A DNA stretch of 64,000 nt, from contig NZ_CP045997.1 of assembly GCF_010233585.1 (NCBI RefSeq), positions 5,151,284-5,215,283 of the forward strand, in the 5' to 3' direction. A program made the position numbers and the translations under genes. Each line of letters starts with the position of its first letter. The first letter of the stretch is position 1. The stretch comes from Spirosoma endbachense. Its GTDB lineage: Bacteria > Bacteroidota > Bacteroidia > Cytophagales > Spirosomataceae. This document shows, piece by piece, positions 53,286-62,565 of this stretch. The notes under the pieces were generated by a model. The model searched no databases. It was not told the origin of the DNA and was given only the letters and a program-made list of their open reading frames with translations.

Positions 53286-55065
53286 GCGGCACAACAATCT
53301 GATTTCGTATCCCGCCTTCCGGCCTAAAATCGACCTGCCACATACCGCCCAGTGTGTTAACCCGTGCTGTTACGTTCCGTAATCCTTGTCCATCTTTACG
53401 TTGGCTGCTGAAACCTACTCCATTATCACCGACTGTCAGATGGAGCATTCCATTTTCCTGACTAAAGCTAATGTACCCTTCCGTCGCCTTAGCGTGTTTA
53501 ATCGTATTATTGAGCAATTCCAGGCAGACACTATATAACTCAAATTCCGTTTGGGCATTTAATCTCGGTAAAGTCTCAATCCCTGTCAGTTTAAACCATA
53601 CAGACGTATTGTGATTCAGTTTCGTCAATAAGGCCTGGAGCGCTACAGGTAGTCCCTGCCTGGCTAATTCGTCGGGAAGTAGATTGTGGGAGAGGAGCCG
53701 AACATCATTGTAGGCCTGATCAACTTGTAGGCTGATGGTCGCATAGGCGTTCTGTTCCATAAGGGATAGTTTGGATCTATCCATAGCTTCCAGAGTCCAG
53801 CGGAGGGCGGAGAGGGTAGTGCCCAGATTATCGTGGAGGTCGGCTGCAACACGCTGGCGTTCGAGGGCTTGCCCCCGCAAAAGAGCAGCTCGGATAGCCT
53901 GGTTTTTCTGACGAAGGCGACGGTTACTATAAACAATAATACCTAGTAACACGACCAAAATGAGAATGCTGCCAAGCAATACCCTACTTTGACTACGTTG
54001 GTTTTCGATGGTTAAGCGGGCAAGCTCGGCCTGATGCTGTTTGGCATCGTATTTCAATTGCAATTCGGCGAGTAGCACTTTGGAGCGTTGGCGTTGTGTA
54101 CTATCTTCAAGTTGCTTTATGATTTCCAGTTCCTGTAATGCGGATTGGGGTTGATTCAATAGCTTATAGGCCTCAAAGACAATACGGCGCGATTGAAGCA
54201 CTTTCGTCGGGGACTTTATCGCCGTTGCATACGATAGCATATTCAATCCATCCGAAAGTAGCTTGGGAGGCTCTTGCTCAAAGCGGTGCATAGCTGACAG
54301 GGCTGTGAAATAATCGAAGTATTCCTGATTACTCAGGTTGGGTAAATAAGATTGGCAGCTTTTCCAGGTTTGCCGGTGTCTCGGGTCACCTAGGTGAAGG
54401 TAACAGATTGTGAAAAGCAGGCTATGGTAAAATGTCATCTCCTTATAACCCGTTCGCTGACTTTCCTGCCACGATTCGGTTAAATAGTAACGAGCCTGTT
54501 TGTAATCCTGTAATTGCAGATACGCCCGACCCAGTTGATAACAGAGTGCTGAATAAAACAATCGTTTCGGTGTTTTCAGCGATATTTTTCGACCCTTCTG
54601 TAAATAACGGATGGCCACTTGTGTACTGGTGGAGTCCGCCCAATCGCTATTTAATTCATTGGCGCTCATCTGCGTATAAGCCGCCAGCAGCACTTCGGGA
54701 TGGTTCAGATGAATTAGCCGCTCCAATGCCCGTAAAAAATAAGATTTTGCCTGGGTCGCATTACCCAGTACAGTTTGGTAGTGCCCTTTTCGGTATAAAA
54801 GCAGTGCTTCTCCAAAAGGCCATGTATAGTTTTTATTGATAGCCTCAAAACGTCGTAAGTGTTCGTCGGCACGTTGCGGCATGCCCTGAATGATCCAGTG
54901 CCGGGCGCATCGGTCGTGCAGATAGGCTACTGCTGTATCCCGACCGTAGCTAACCGGAAGTTTGCTCAGTTGAATTAACTGTTTCTCTTCGGGCGGGGGA
55001 GCAGGTTGCCCCTGGCTCGTAGCCAGCATAAGGGTGCAGATTATCAGACAGATAAAACGTCGCAT
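53251..55065 (-). CDS. TPR-containing sensor histidine kinase (HisKA_3 type)
   Basis: 604 residues from ATG 55065. Signal peptide (RRFICLIICTLMLATSQG), periplasmic TPR-like helices (about 30-330), one membrane segment near 370 (VLLGSILILVVLLGIIVY), then HisKA_3 with the H box ERQRVAADLHDNLGTTLSALRW and HATPase with ELLNNTIKHAKA and VGDNGVGF. NarL-type kinases need a LuxR regulator; only a remnant is adjacent, so the partner is probably elsewhere. Repeats upstream may be its control region. Confidence 0.9.
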   Translation of the reverse strand: MRRFICLIICTLMLATSQGQPAPPPEEKQLIQLSKLPVSYGRDTAVAYLHDRCARHWIIQGMPQRADEHLRRFEAINKNYTWPFGEALLLYRKGHYQTVLGNATQAKSYFLRALERLIHLNHPEVLLAAYTQMSANELNSDWADSTSTQVAIRYLQKGRKISLKTPKRLFYSALCYQLGRAYLQLQDYKQARYYLTESWQESQRTGYKEMTFYHSLLFTICYLHLGDPRHRQTWKSCQSYLPNLSNQEYFDYFTALSAMHRFEQEPPKLLSDGLNMLSYATAIKSPTKVLQSRRIVFEAYKLLNQPQSALQELEIIKQLEDSTQRQRSKVLLAELQLKYDAKQHQAELARLTIENQRSQSRVLLGSILILVVLLGIIVYSNRRLRQKNQAIRAALLRGQALERQRVAADLHDNLGTTLSALRWTLEAMDRSKLSLMEQNAYATISLQVDQAYNDVRLLSHNLLPDELARQGLPVALQALLTKLNHNTSVWFKLTGIETLPRLNAQTEFELYSVCLELLNNTIKHAKATEGYISFSQENGMLHLTVGDNGVGFSSQRKDGQGLRNVTARVNTLGGMWQVDFRPEGGIRNQIVVPLKTAVRVSSRT

Positions 55066-55125
55066 CAGCACAAACGATTAGATACGGAAAGCTACTATTA
55101 TTTGGCAGCTTACCGCGCTACTTGG

Positions 55126-55197
55126 CCAAAAAATCATGGTTTTCCATGATCCAAAAAATCATGGTTTCCCCTGATCGAATAGCATAGAAAACCATGA
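55126..55197. promoter_or_regulatory. Repeated operator-like sites upstream of the histidine kinase
   Basis: CCAAAAAATCATGGTTT occurs at 55126-55142 and again at 55151-55167 (25-base spacing); GAAAACCATGA at 55187-55197 is an inverted copy of the TCATGGTTTTC core. They lie 60-130 bases before the kinase start. Likely binding sites for a regulator; identity unknown. Confidence 0.5.
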
Positions 55198-55681
55198 ATA
55201 ACCGACTGGGATTATCCGCTCATCTTTGTCCTGTAGTAAAGAAAAATAAGGCTAACAGTCCCATCATGATCGGATCAGAAATCAACCCAGGGAATCGGGG
55301 GAAAGCCTATAGCGCACGTAGTTATTGACGAGTGTGGGTTGTCGTCGTTTCGGGTAAGGGGATAGTTATCGATGAAGTTGGTTTCGATCTAATCAGGGAG
55401 CAGCCGCCAAACGGTTACGCACATGACGACAAATGGCAAGAAGATTTACGCCACGATGACTCCGCAGCCCGGTCAGCGTGCTAGTACCTGAGCCACGACC
55501 TTTACAAGAGGCACGGTTTATCAAACTCAAGAGCAACCAACTACTAGTCGGTTCGCTTTTGAGCACCAGAGGCAATGGAAAGAAGAAAGTAGAAAGATAA
55601 TCTTCCGGTGGGCTCACTCGTCATCACGCTTCTTTTAAGTATGAACGATTTTGAAAAGATCTGTTATCCGTTAGAAATACC
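55198..55681. other. Gene-free stretch
   Basis: About 480 bases. A minus-strand frame at 55393-55617 reads LRSHRGVNLLAICRHVRNRLAAA and could be a transposase scrap, but nothing confirms it. Confidence 0.35.
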
Positions 55682-56152
55682 ATGAAAACCAATCCCAAAT
55701 CCACAAAAATCTGGGCCATCGGCCTGTTTTTTCTGATCGGAGTCCTGGCCTACCCGCAGGACGACAACACCGACAACGAGGCCATAGAAACCAGTAGCGA
55801 AACTGATCAGGTAGCGCAGTGGCGACAAATTCTGTCGGGAACCCGGCTTAACTATTTCCATACGTACCGGTCGTCTACCGGAGGATTTACCCGGGTTCAG
55901 AAACTGGATTTATGTCCGCAGGGCTTTTATAACTTCTATGGAGAGGCCAGTTTCGATATGTCAGGTCCTAAAACGGAATCGGGCACCTGGAGTTTGCAGG
56001 CCCGCTCAGGAAGCGTTCAGCTTGTGCTTACGGCTGAGAATGGGCAACCGGGGTACTTCCAGTTAGGAATGGATAATAAGCAAAATATACTGCTTGGAAA
56101 CCGCTCATACATTCCCGCAAAAACGGGGAAATACGGCCCTGTCTGCAATTAA
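55682..56152 (+). CDS. Secreted protein of unknown function
   Basis: 156 residues. N-terminal hydrophobic signal (IWAIGLFFLIGVLAYPQ). The mature part has WRQILSGTRLNYFHTYRSSTGG, LCPQGFYNFYGEASF and GTWSLQARSGSVQLVLTAENG, a strand-rich pattern common in small secreted proteins of Bacteroidota and other groups. Probably periplasmic. It precedes the papain-like/LysM gene by 110 bases, same strand. Confidence 0.7.
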   Translation: MKTNPKSTKIWAIGLFFLIGVLAYPQDDNTDNEAIETSSETDQVAQWRQILSGTRLNYFHTYRSSTGGFTRVQKLDLCPQGFYNFYGEASFDMSGPKTESGTWSLQARSGSVQLVLTAENGQPGYFQLGMDNKQNILLGNRSYIPAKTGKYGPVCN

Positions 56153-56262
56153 TTAGGACAGCATAGTATGACCAGATTCGTTACGCCCGGCGGCGGTCAA
56201 TTTGCCTGAAATCACCACGCTGAAGCGCCAGTAAAATAGGCCCTTAAACTGAAGAACTCCAT

Positions 56263-57501
56263 ATGGCTGAAGGAATGATGATTGGATCCGAATGCGCCGA
56301 TTGGTGGGCAAAGCGGAATAAAGCGTATCACGCTGAATTGGAACAGTATATTCTTGAGAATCCGGGTAATTTTGCGGTCTATATCGCCACCGCTAAAGCG
56401 AGTGGCGCTGACTACCTCAACACCATGTATGTTGATCTGGCACGAATTGGGGAAGGGGCTGCTGATGGATCGCTAAAGGGCGCCGTACAAGATTTTCTGC
56501 GCGTATTAAATTTTGTTCCACAGGGTAAAGTTTTAAAGGAGTCAGCCACCTATTTCAGGGCAATTGTTCAACAATTCACTAATTTAACTATATGGCGTTG
56601 GCTTAGGGGTGGGTTATGTGCTCCCATTGCCATTGGACAAGCCCTCCAGCGCGCTGGTTATCGAATCGCAATTAGTGTATCTGAAATCGCTAAGGCAATC
56701 GGTATTCCCTTAGAGACGATAGCTACATCTGGGACACCCAATAGGCTCATTGCTGATGCCTTGAGAAGGTTAGGTGTAGTTTTTTCTGAGATTGATACAG
56801 CACGACGACGAGGGCTTACTTCCTTCGAAGAATTAAAGCGGCTAGCTATTCAGGAGGATCGGCCGCTTCTTGTTGTACTTAAATCTTTAGAGAACAATGT
56901 CGGCCACTTAATTCTTGTCAGTAAGACCCTAAGCGGAATTAAAATCATTGATCGCTATGGACTTTTCAATAGTTTAGATGAGCTGTCTAAATTCTATAGA
57001 CAAGGCACCTTCGTCGTCAATACATCACAGCCCCTGTTTTCTATTGTCAATGCAGTTGTTGATGAAAAACTCATTTACTTAGCCAATCAGGCAGGCTTAC
57101 TTGCTGTACTGGTTCGGCAATCGCTGGCCGTGTTCGACATCAACTTCGCCAAGTTTTCGTCCTCAGAAGCACTTGATGCAGATTTTGAGAAATTTCTTGA
57201 CGCGAAAGGCAAAAAGCCCCCTGCTGTATTAGGGGATATAGTTATAACGGGTGGCTATCGAATTGAGGTAATACCAAGTGATCCAACGCGGTCATCCCTG
57301 TCTGCCATTGCAAGAGCACAATACGGTGCTGTGGATTTATGGCCACTGATTTTTGATTTAAACAAAGAGGTCATTGGAAAGAATCCGAATCGATTGGTTG
57401 CAGGAACCAAACTCCTGTTATTACCAATCGAACGATACTCTACTACTGAGCTTAATGATGCCCGTAAGCGATCTCCCACATGGCGTAATTATCCGAGTTA
57501 G
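56263..57501 (+). CDS. Papain-like (C39-like) domain protein with C-terminal LysM
   Basis: 412 residues, no signal peptide. A helical N-terminus (1-105) contains YVDLARIGEGAADG. A middle domain has GGLCAPIAIGQAL (C119), NNVGHLILVSK (H215) and IKIIDRYG (D230), the Cys/His/Asp order of papain-like peptidases. The last ~70 residues (YRIEVIPSDPTRSSLSAIARAQYG, VDLWPLIFDLNKEVIG, NPNRLVAGTKLLLLP) are a LysM domain. Such C39-like domains occur in bacterial toxins and in injection-system cargo. Role unproven; without a signal peptide it would need a dedicated route out of the cell. Confidence 0.75.
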   Translation: MAEGMMIGSECADWWAKRNKAYHAELEQYILENPGNFAVYIATAKASGADYLNTMYVDLARIGEGAADGSLKGAVQDFLRVLNFVPQGKVLKESATYFRAIVQQFTNLTIWRWLRGGLCAPIAIGQALQRAGYRIAISVSEIAKAIGIPLETIATSGTPNRLIADALRRLGVVFSEIDTARRRGLTSFEELKRLAIQEDRPLLVVLKSLENNVGHLILVSKTLSGIKIIDRYGLFNSLDELSKFYRQGTFVVNTSQPLFSIVNAVVDEKLIYLANQAGLLAVLVRQSLAVFDINFAKFSSSEALDADFEKFLDAKGKKPPAVLGDIVITGGYRIEVIPSDPTRSSLSAIARAQYGAVDLWPLIFDLNKEVIGKNPNRLVAGTKLLLLPIERYSTTELNDARKRSPTWRNYPS

Positions 57502-57895
57502 TAACAGTGATTTACCCACCTAAAATTCACTACCGTGGGTATCTGACGAAACCAGAGTCCCAGTCGCGTTTAATTACCCACTAGTTGATTCCAGGTGTAG
57601 GATGTGTAGAAAATGTAGTTTTTAAAAACATCTTTTATTTTTTTTTAGCTCCACGAGTTTCAGGTGCAGATCAATGAGTTTATTGAAAAGCGGGTGCAGG
57701 AAATGGAGGGGTGAATTGGGTACCTATAATATATTGATTGAGGATAGGTTTTGTGCGATTGATTAAAAGCTTTGTACTGATTGATCTGGTAGATATTCTT
57801 TAGAAGGTGAATTCTGCCAACAAAAACCGACTAAGACTCAGAAAGCTATCTTGTTAAGCCACGTATTCTACATAAACGAAACCCTTTGCCAGGTT
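57502..57895. other. Gene-free stretch with a small coding remnant
   Basis: About 390 bases. One frame near 57650-57714 reads LHEFQVQINEFIEKRVQEMEG and stops, like the cut-off C-terminus of a protein, but it lacks any start or context. Confidence 0.35.
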
Positions 57896-58609
57896 TTATA
57901 ATTTGGGGGACATGGCTGCTATAGCACTATCATAGTTGATTTTTGTCAAAAGCTCATTTAATAAACTGGTTTTTTGTTCTTTCGATAATTTTTCGCCGAA
58001 GGTAATTTGCAGTTTAGCGAATCCATTTATTAGTATGCCGCAAATCGGATAATAATCACTGTTAGCTTCTCTGTCATCTATTGAAATAATTAATACTTCA
58101 TTTTGAGGACTCAATACACGTGTTTCAATGTTGGGTTTGGACGCTTGAGCTATATATTCCCTTAACTCCCAAGCGGAAAAGGGCTGCCTATGGGAAAATT
58201 TATAAAATACAGTCATCTTGTTGCCATACTTAAATCTACCAAGTTCATAAAATGACTGTTGCCCACCTGTATCAAATTTTAAAGCTTCCGATCCAATTGT
58301 GGCAGGTAAAAACTTTTCTGCTTCTGGATAAGGAATATAGCGATCTCCAGGAGAAGCTTGGGTAAACTCCTCAACATGATCCCAATATTTTTGTGTTGAT
58401 AGGACAATCGCTTGAGTATTGTTCAAAAGAGCCTCTTCTCGGCGTTTTACGTTCTTTTTCTCTTCGCTTGATAACTTAGTCAAAACGGGATTGACCTCAC
58501 CTGATGAACCCTTTTCGCTAGTGCATGAAAAGAACAATCCAAAAAGCAGAATAAAAAATACTGACAATGTGCAACGTGTGTTTATTCGTAAGTTGGTAGA
58601 GTTACTCAT
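57896..58609 (-). CDS. Lipoprotein of unknown function
   Basis: 237 residues; hydrophobic signal ending FGLFFSCTS (lipobox C29). The mature part is mixed helix-strand (RYIPYPEAEKFLP, FKYGNKMTVFYKFSH, EVLIISIDDREANSDYYP). No family recognised. Same strand as the propeller-like protein upstream, 110 bases apart. Confidence 0.7.
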   Translation of the reverse strand: MSNSTNLRINTRCTLSVFFILLFGLFFSCTSEKGSSGEVNPVLTKLSSEEKKNVKRREEALLNNTQAIVLSTQKYWDHVEEFTQASPGDRYIPYPEAEKFLPATIGSEALKFDTGGQQSFYELGRFKYGNKMTVFYKFSHRQPFSAWELREYIAQASKPNIETRVLSPQNEVLIISIDDREANSDYYPICGILINGFAKLQITFGEKLSKEQKTSLLNELLTKINYDSAIAAMSPKL

Positions 58610-58719
58610 CCGATATAATGATAAGGGGTTATATGGGCCAACTATATGATAGTAACAGTGGCCAATGGGGTATATATTTTAAGCCTGTGAAAGCCTTCCT
58701 GATACTTAAGCAAAGTGTT

Positions 58720-60147
58720 TTACCTAGCCTCATCGTCCAAAAATGGATATTCAAGGCTATATAGATTTGGGAGTGATGTTACTTGCTTGAGATTATCGCC
58801 ATTTGAAGAGCAAGTAAACAGATTGTTATTTGCCTGAAATAATATCATCTCAGCGTCCGCGAACCGAAGGACTTTATCTTTATCAACGTCGATTAAATAA
58901 GGTGTTATACGCTTAGCCTTCTTGGTATTCAAATCAATAATATATGTTCCCTGATTGGCCGTAGTTATCATTTCTCCGTTCACTATAGACCCTTCATCGG
59001 CTTTAAAGATTAGATGAGAATTATCTGTCCAGAAGGCTTCTGGTGCATAATTGGCTCCTCTCCACATATTCTTTTTCAGATTCATCGGAAGAAAAGATTC
59101 TTTATACGTTTCAGAATCGTGTATGTATAAACCACTCGTAGGGCCTTCGCCACCAGCCTGGAACAAATATTTTCCATTAGGCGAAAGGCGGGCTTTAGCT
59201 GAAGTCCAAATGGTACTCAGATAAGTAGGATGTTTGTACGCCGTTACTTTCCAGTTAACAGCATTGCTTTTAATCGGCGAAAGATCAATTATTTGGTACC
59301 CATTCGATGCCTGACGAATAAGTTTAGTCTGTTCAGCATTTAGCCAATGTTCTGCCCCTCCTGGAAAGCCAAAAACAGGTTTTCGGGTTTCTAAACTCCA
59401 AACTTTATCGTCTTTCCCAAATGGCCCCCCGGATGCATACACAAAACGAGTGGCTTTACTGCTAATTGGCACAAATCCATATTTACAGCATTGCTCAAAT
59501 GTCCCATCCTGTGTATTGATGATGTAGCCTCCAGCTAACAGTGTCTGCTGTCTCATGTAGGTTTCACCGCCCTGAATCACCCCAGTTTGGGTAACCTGAT
59601 GTACATTCGAAACGGCGCCTGTTTCTATATTGAAATCCCCTATCCAGGCATCGCCGTTATTGAGATAATAGACATGTAATAAGTCCGCTGATAGGGTTAA
59701 ACCTGAGCCGATACCGTTTTTATTTAAGTTGAGAAGCTTATTATAAAGAATTGTACCATTGGTTGAAACTTTAATCACTCTTGTGCCTAATGAGGAATTT
59801 GTGGTCGTGTAGATAGAATTATCATGCAAAAAAGTTGTTCCCTCTGGCCACCAGGCAACTTCCTTCATTGTACGTATATCAACAACCACAATTCCAGTCT
59901 GTAATCCAGCTTGTGTCGATAGACCACTAGGGGGATAGCCCTTCAGGCTATACTGAGAGGGTTGGAACATATTAGTACGCCTAAGAATAGCGTAATATTT
60001 AAAATCTTCTGACTTAAGCGCCCCAGCTTTGCCAGTCGATGGAACGGGAGTAGATGAGGCCCTATTTTGAGCGAAAACAGCAGGCTTACCAATAATCAGC
60101 AATAGGGTAGATAGTAACCCCCAAATAAAGTGAATAGGCTTAAACAT
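58720..60147 (-). CDS. Secreted beta-propeller-like protein
   Basis: 475 residues with a signal peptide (LLSTLLLIIGKPAVFAQ). Repeating strand patterns such as RLSPNGKYLFQAGG, DNSHLIFKADEG and ADAEMILFQANNN resemble TolB/WD40-like propeller blades. The repeats are irregular and no family is certain. Likely periplasmic. Confidence 0.7.
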   Translation of the reverse strand: MFKPIHFIWGLLSTLLLIIGKPAVFAQNRASSTPVPSTGKAGALKSEDFKYYAILRRTNMFQPSQYSLKGYPPSGLSTQAGLQTGIVVVDIRTMKEVAWWPEGTTFLHDNSIYTTTNSSLGTRVIKVSTNGTILYNKLLNLNKNGIGSGLTLSADLLHVYYLNNGDAWIGDFNIETGAVSNVHQVTQTGVIQGGETYMRQQTLLAGGYIINTQDGTFEQCCKYGFVPISSKATRFVYASGGPFGKDDKVWSLETRKPVFGFPGGAEHWLNAEQTKLIRQASNGYQIIDLSPIKSNAVNWKVTAYKHPTYLSTIWTSAKARLSPNGKYLFQAGGEGPTSGLYIHDSETYKESFLPMNLKKNMWRGANYAPEAFWTDNSHLIFKADEGSIVNGEMITTANQGTYIIDLNTKKAKRITPYLIDVDKDKVLRFADAEMILFQANNNLFTCSSNGDNLKQVTSLPNLYSLEYPFLDDEAR

Positions 60148-61153
60148 AAAGTGTGGATTGACGTGATTTATCTTCTTTTATACCCAAACATGAAGCGTTA
60201 CATCGGCGCGAAACCGTCCTTACCGAGCTGCATAATCAGGAATTAGCTCTGTCAGCCGATACTACCTTGACAGTCACCACCTGTCTTTTAGGGACATTTG
60301 TAGTATAAATTGAAGGACTAAGATGGGCATAAAAGTTAGCTGCGGAAATACAGTTAATAATCAATAAACTACGTATAGCTTCGCAGTTTCTCATTAAACA
60401 GAGGGATTAGGTTTACTGAGTAACAAATCAATGGATTGACCTTTAAACTTCCAATGTTTCTTTCGCCATGTGAGTTAACGGTGGTCCTAAGAATATATGT
60501 CACTTATAGAAAACAGAAAAGTGGTGATAGTGGTGAAAGTGAGGCTCGAAAAACATATTTATTTTTTGATGCAAAACCTGTAGGTTGGGATCTCAGTACC
60601 AGCATTTGGGATAAAAGTACCTGTCTATGTCCCGGCTACTAATGGCAGTCAATAGCAGTCTCCAACCATCCTTTTTGTACATTTTATCCACAGGTCAGAG
60701 GGGATAGCTGTGGATAACGTTGAAAAAGGGTGTATAGGGGTCCCTTTTCTGAGCAAAATCACCTTTTGGGGGGCTCTGACACAGGAGTCCACCTTTTTGA
60801 CACAGGAATCCACCTCTTCCTCTGGAAATACCTCTACCATTGTCCGGCTGTTTGATCCTCACTTAAACCAGCCAGCCTTTGCCTCATGAGGTTTACTTCG
60901 TTCCGTCATTTCCGACCAGGCTTGAAGTTTGTTCCAAGCCGCTCGCCTCCAATTTATTTTCGGCTGGGATCTCTATTCGGGTTATCCTCGGCCACTCGGA
61001 CCTCAGTCGCTTACGGGCCTAGGACTACTACCATCTGCACGGGGCTGGTTGAGGCTCGATCAATACGGGTTACCACTACCTGTAGGTAGAACGGCTTCTC
61101 ACAACTACCGTACGAGTATCATTCTTTTTACAAAACAATTGCTCAATAAACGT
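60148..61153. other. Non-coding stretch of about 1 kb
   Basis: No supported gene. Short open frames (for example 60436-60642 and 60886-61089) lack coding signature. The part from 60684 to 60815 contains the paired DnaA-box-like sites and 21-bp-spaced repeats listed separately. Confidence 0.5.
60684..60815. other. Origin-like cluster: paired DnaA-box sequences and 21-bp-spaced repeats
   Basis: TTATCCACA (60684-60692) and its reverse complement TGTGGATAA (60709-60717) match the strong DnaA box in opposite orientations. About 60 bases on, GACACAGGARTCCACCT occurs twice at 60778-60794 and 60799-60815, starts 21 bp apart, as plasmid iterons do. No rep or partition gene is adjacent, so it may be a remnant or a DnaA regulatory site. 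Confidence 0.5.
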
Positions 61154-62449
61154 ATGAAACCTAACTTTTCTACGGACCCGAGTCGTCTGCTCGATTTTTC
61201 ACGAACGTCTGTTCGTACCGTTTTCTTCCGCTCTTGCCTGACAGCTGGGTTGACCGGATTGCTGGTTGGCTGTAGCGTAATTAACCTGGACGATCATCCT
61301 ATTCTCCCGGCTCAGAGGGTTCAGCAAGCCGTCGATAAGGTTCGCGCTGAGCTACAGAATGCCCTCCAGAATCAGGTGCCCTCTCTGAATGTGCTGATTC
61401 AAACGCCAAGCCAAAAAATCTTTGTCTCCTCGGTGCCCCCGGGCGGTACCCCCATGACCGAAACGACTAATTTCCGCTTCGCCAGCAACACCAAAACGTT
61501 TACGGCCACCGCCATTATGCATATGCATCAGAGGGGCTGGCTGAATTTTAAAGCCCACATCACCGACCTAATTCCCGGCACGAACATCCCTTATGTGCCC
61601 AACACACCAGCGTGGGATTTTCCCTATAAAAATGAGATTACCATTGAGCAACTGCTCCAACATAGTTCGGGCGTATTCGATGTGGACAATGACCCGGTTC
61701 CCGGCTTCAATGGTACCTCCTTCACTGACGCTACCCAGACAGCCGATCCGACTCACCAGTTCAACACCCAGGAAATGGTGCAACAGCTAACGCTGCATCA
61801 GCTGTCCTACTTTGCCCCCGGTATGGGTTATCACTACAGTAATACCGGTTATTCCATCCTGGGCTATATTATCGCCCGGGTCTATTCGACTAAAAGTGGT
61901 AGCGAGAAAACCTATGACAACTATCTACAGGATCACATCGTAGGCCCCACTACGCCAGTACCCGTTGCTATTCGGTTTCCGGTCAGGGCCGATGATACGA
62001 TCTTACCGGCTCCCCGTATTGAAGGGCTGGTATTGTCGCCCGGCCAGGCCATCTACTACGGCGATTATAACATGAGTGCGCAGGTAGGGGAAGGGAATGG
62101 GTATGGGACGATGCCCGCCCTGAATACGTTCATCCGCTCGCTGATGAAAGGCCAGAATGTGTTAACGCCCCAAACCGTGCAGCTCATGCAGACCGATGTT
62201 TCAGCAGCGAATAATTTGTATGGGCTAGGTATCCACATCCGGCCCGACCTGGGCTATGGGCACACCGGGGCGCGCATTGGCAATACGGCTTTGATCATTT
62301 ACGACCCCCTGACCGACGTATCGGTGGTGGTTTATCTGCCTTTGTGGGATCTGACCCAAGGGCTGGATTCGTTTGAGAAAGGCCTGAATACCCTCTACGA
62401 TGCAGCCTACGCGGCCCGCGTGGCCTTAGGCTATCCGGGCAAACCTTAA
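61154..62449 (+). CDS. Serine hydrolase lipoprotein (beta-lactamase/PBP-like)
   Basis: 431 residues from ATG 61154, with lipobox LLVGCS (C40). Beta-lactamase fold motifs are S111-N-T-K114 (SxxK), Y-S-N in YHYSNTGYS, and GHTG in the C-terminal third. Class C-like DD-peptidases and esterases share these. Substrate unknown. Upstream ORF sequence from 60929 is open but contains no signal and is not counted. Confidence 0.85.
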   Translation: MKPNFSTDPSRLLDFSRTSVRTVFFRSCLTAGLTGLLVGCSVINLDDHPILPAQRVQQAVDKVRAELQNALQNQVPSLNVLIQTPSQKIFVSSVPPGGTPMTETTNFRFASNTKTFTATAIMHMHQRGWLNFKAHITDLIPGTNIPYVPNTPAWDFPYKNEITIEQLLQHSSGVFDVDNDPVPGFNGTSFTDATQTADPTHQFNTQEMVQQLTLHQLSYFAPGMGYHYSNTGYSILGYIIARVYSTKSGSEKTYDNYLQDHIVGPTTPVPVAIRFPVRADDTILPAPRIEGLVLSPGQAIYYGDYNMSAQVGEGNGYGTMPALNTFIRSLMKGQNVLTPQTVQLMQTDVSAANNLYGLGIHIRPDLGYGHTGARIGNTALIIYDPLTDVSVVVYLPLWDLTQGLDSFEKGLNTLYDAAYAARVALGYPGKP

Positions 62450-62565
62450 ACCAAAACCTGGCAGGCCAATGCCTACTACCTGTGTTACCCAGGCCGTCCG
62501 CAGGATGGTCCTGCCTGACTGTGTCTTTTCCAATGTAAACTAAATCATATAAAATAAACCTCGCC

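Noticed and set aside
55393..55617. 74-codon minus-strand frame as a transposase remnant
   Set aside because: The basic segment is suggestive but too short, with no terminal repeats or DDE residues.
60649..60840. 63-codon minus-strand frame in the origin-like region
   Set aside because: Its Cys-rich repeat (DSCVKKVDSCVRAP) is just the translation of the 21-bp-spaced DNA repeats.
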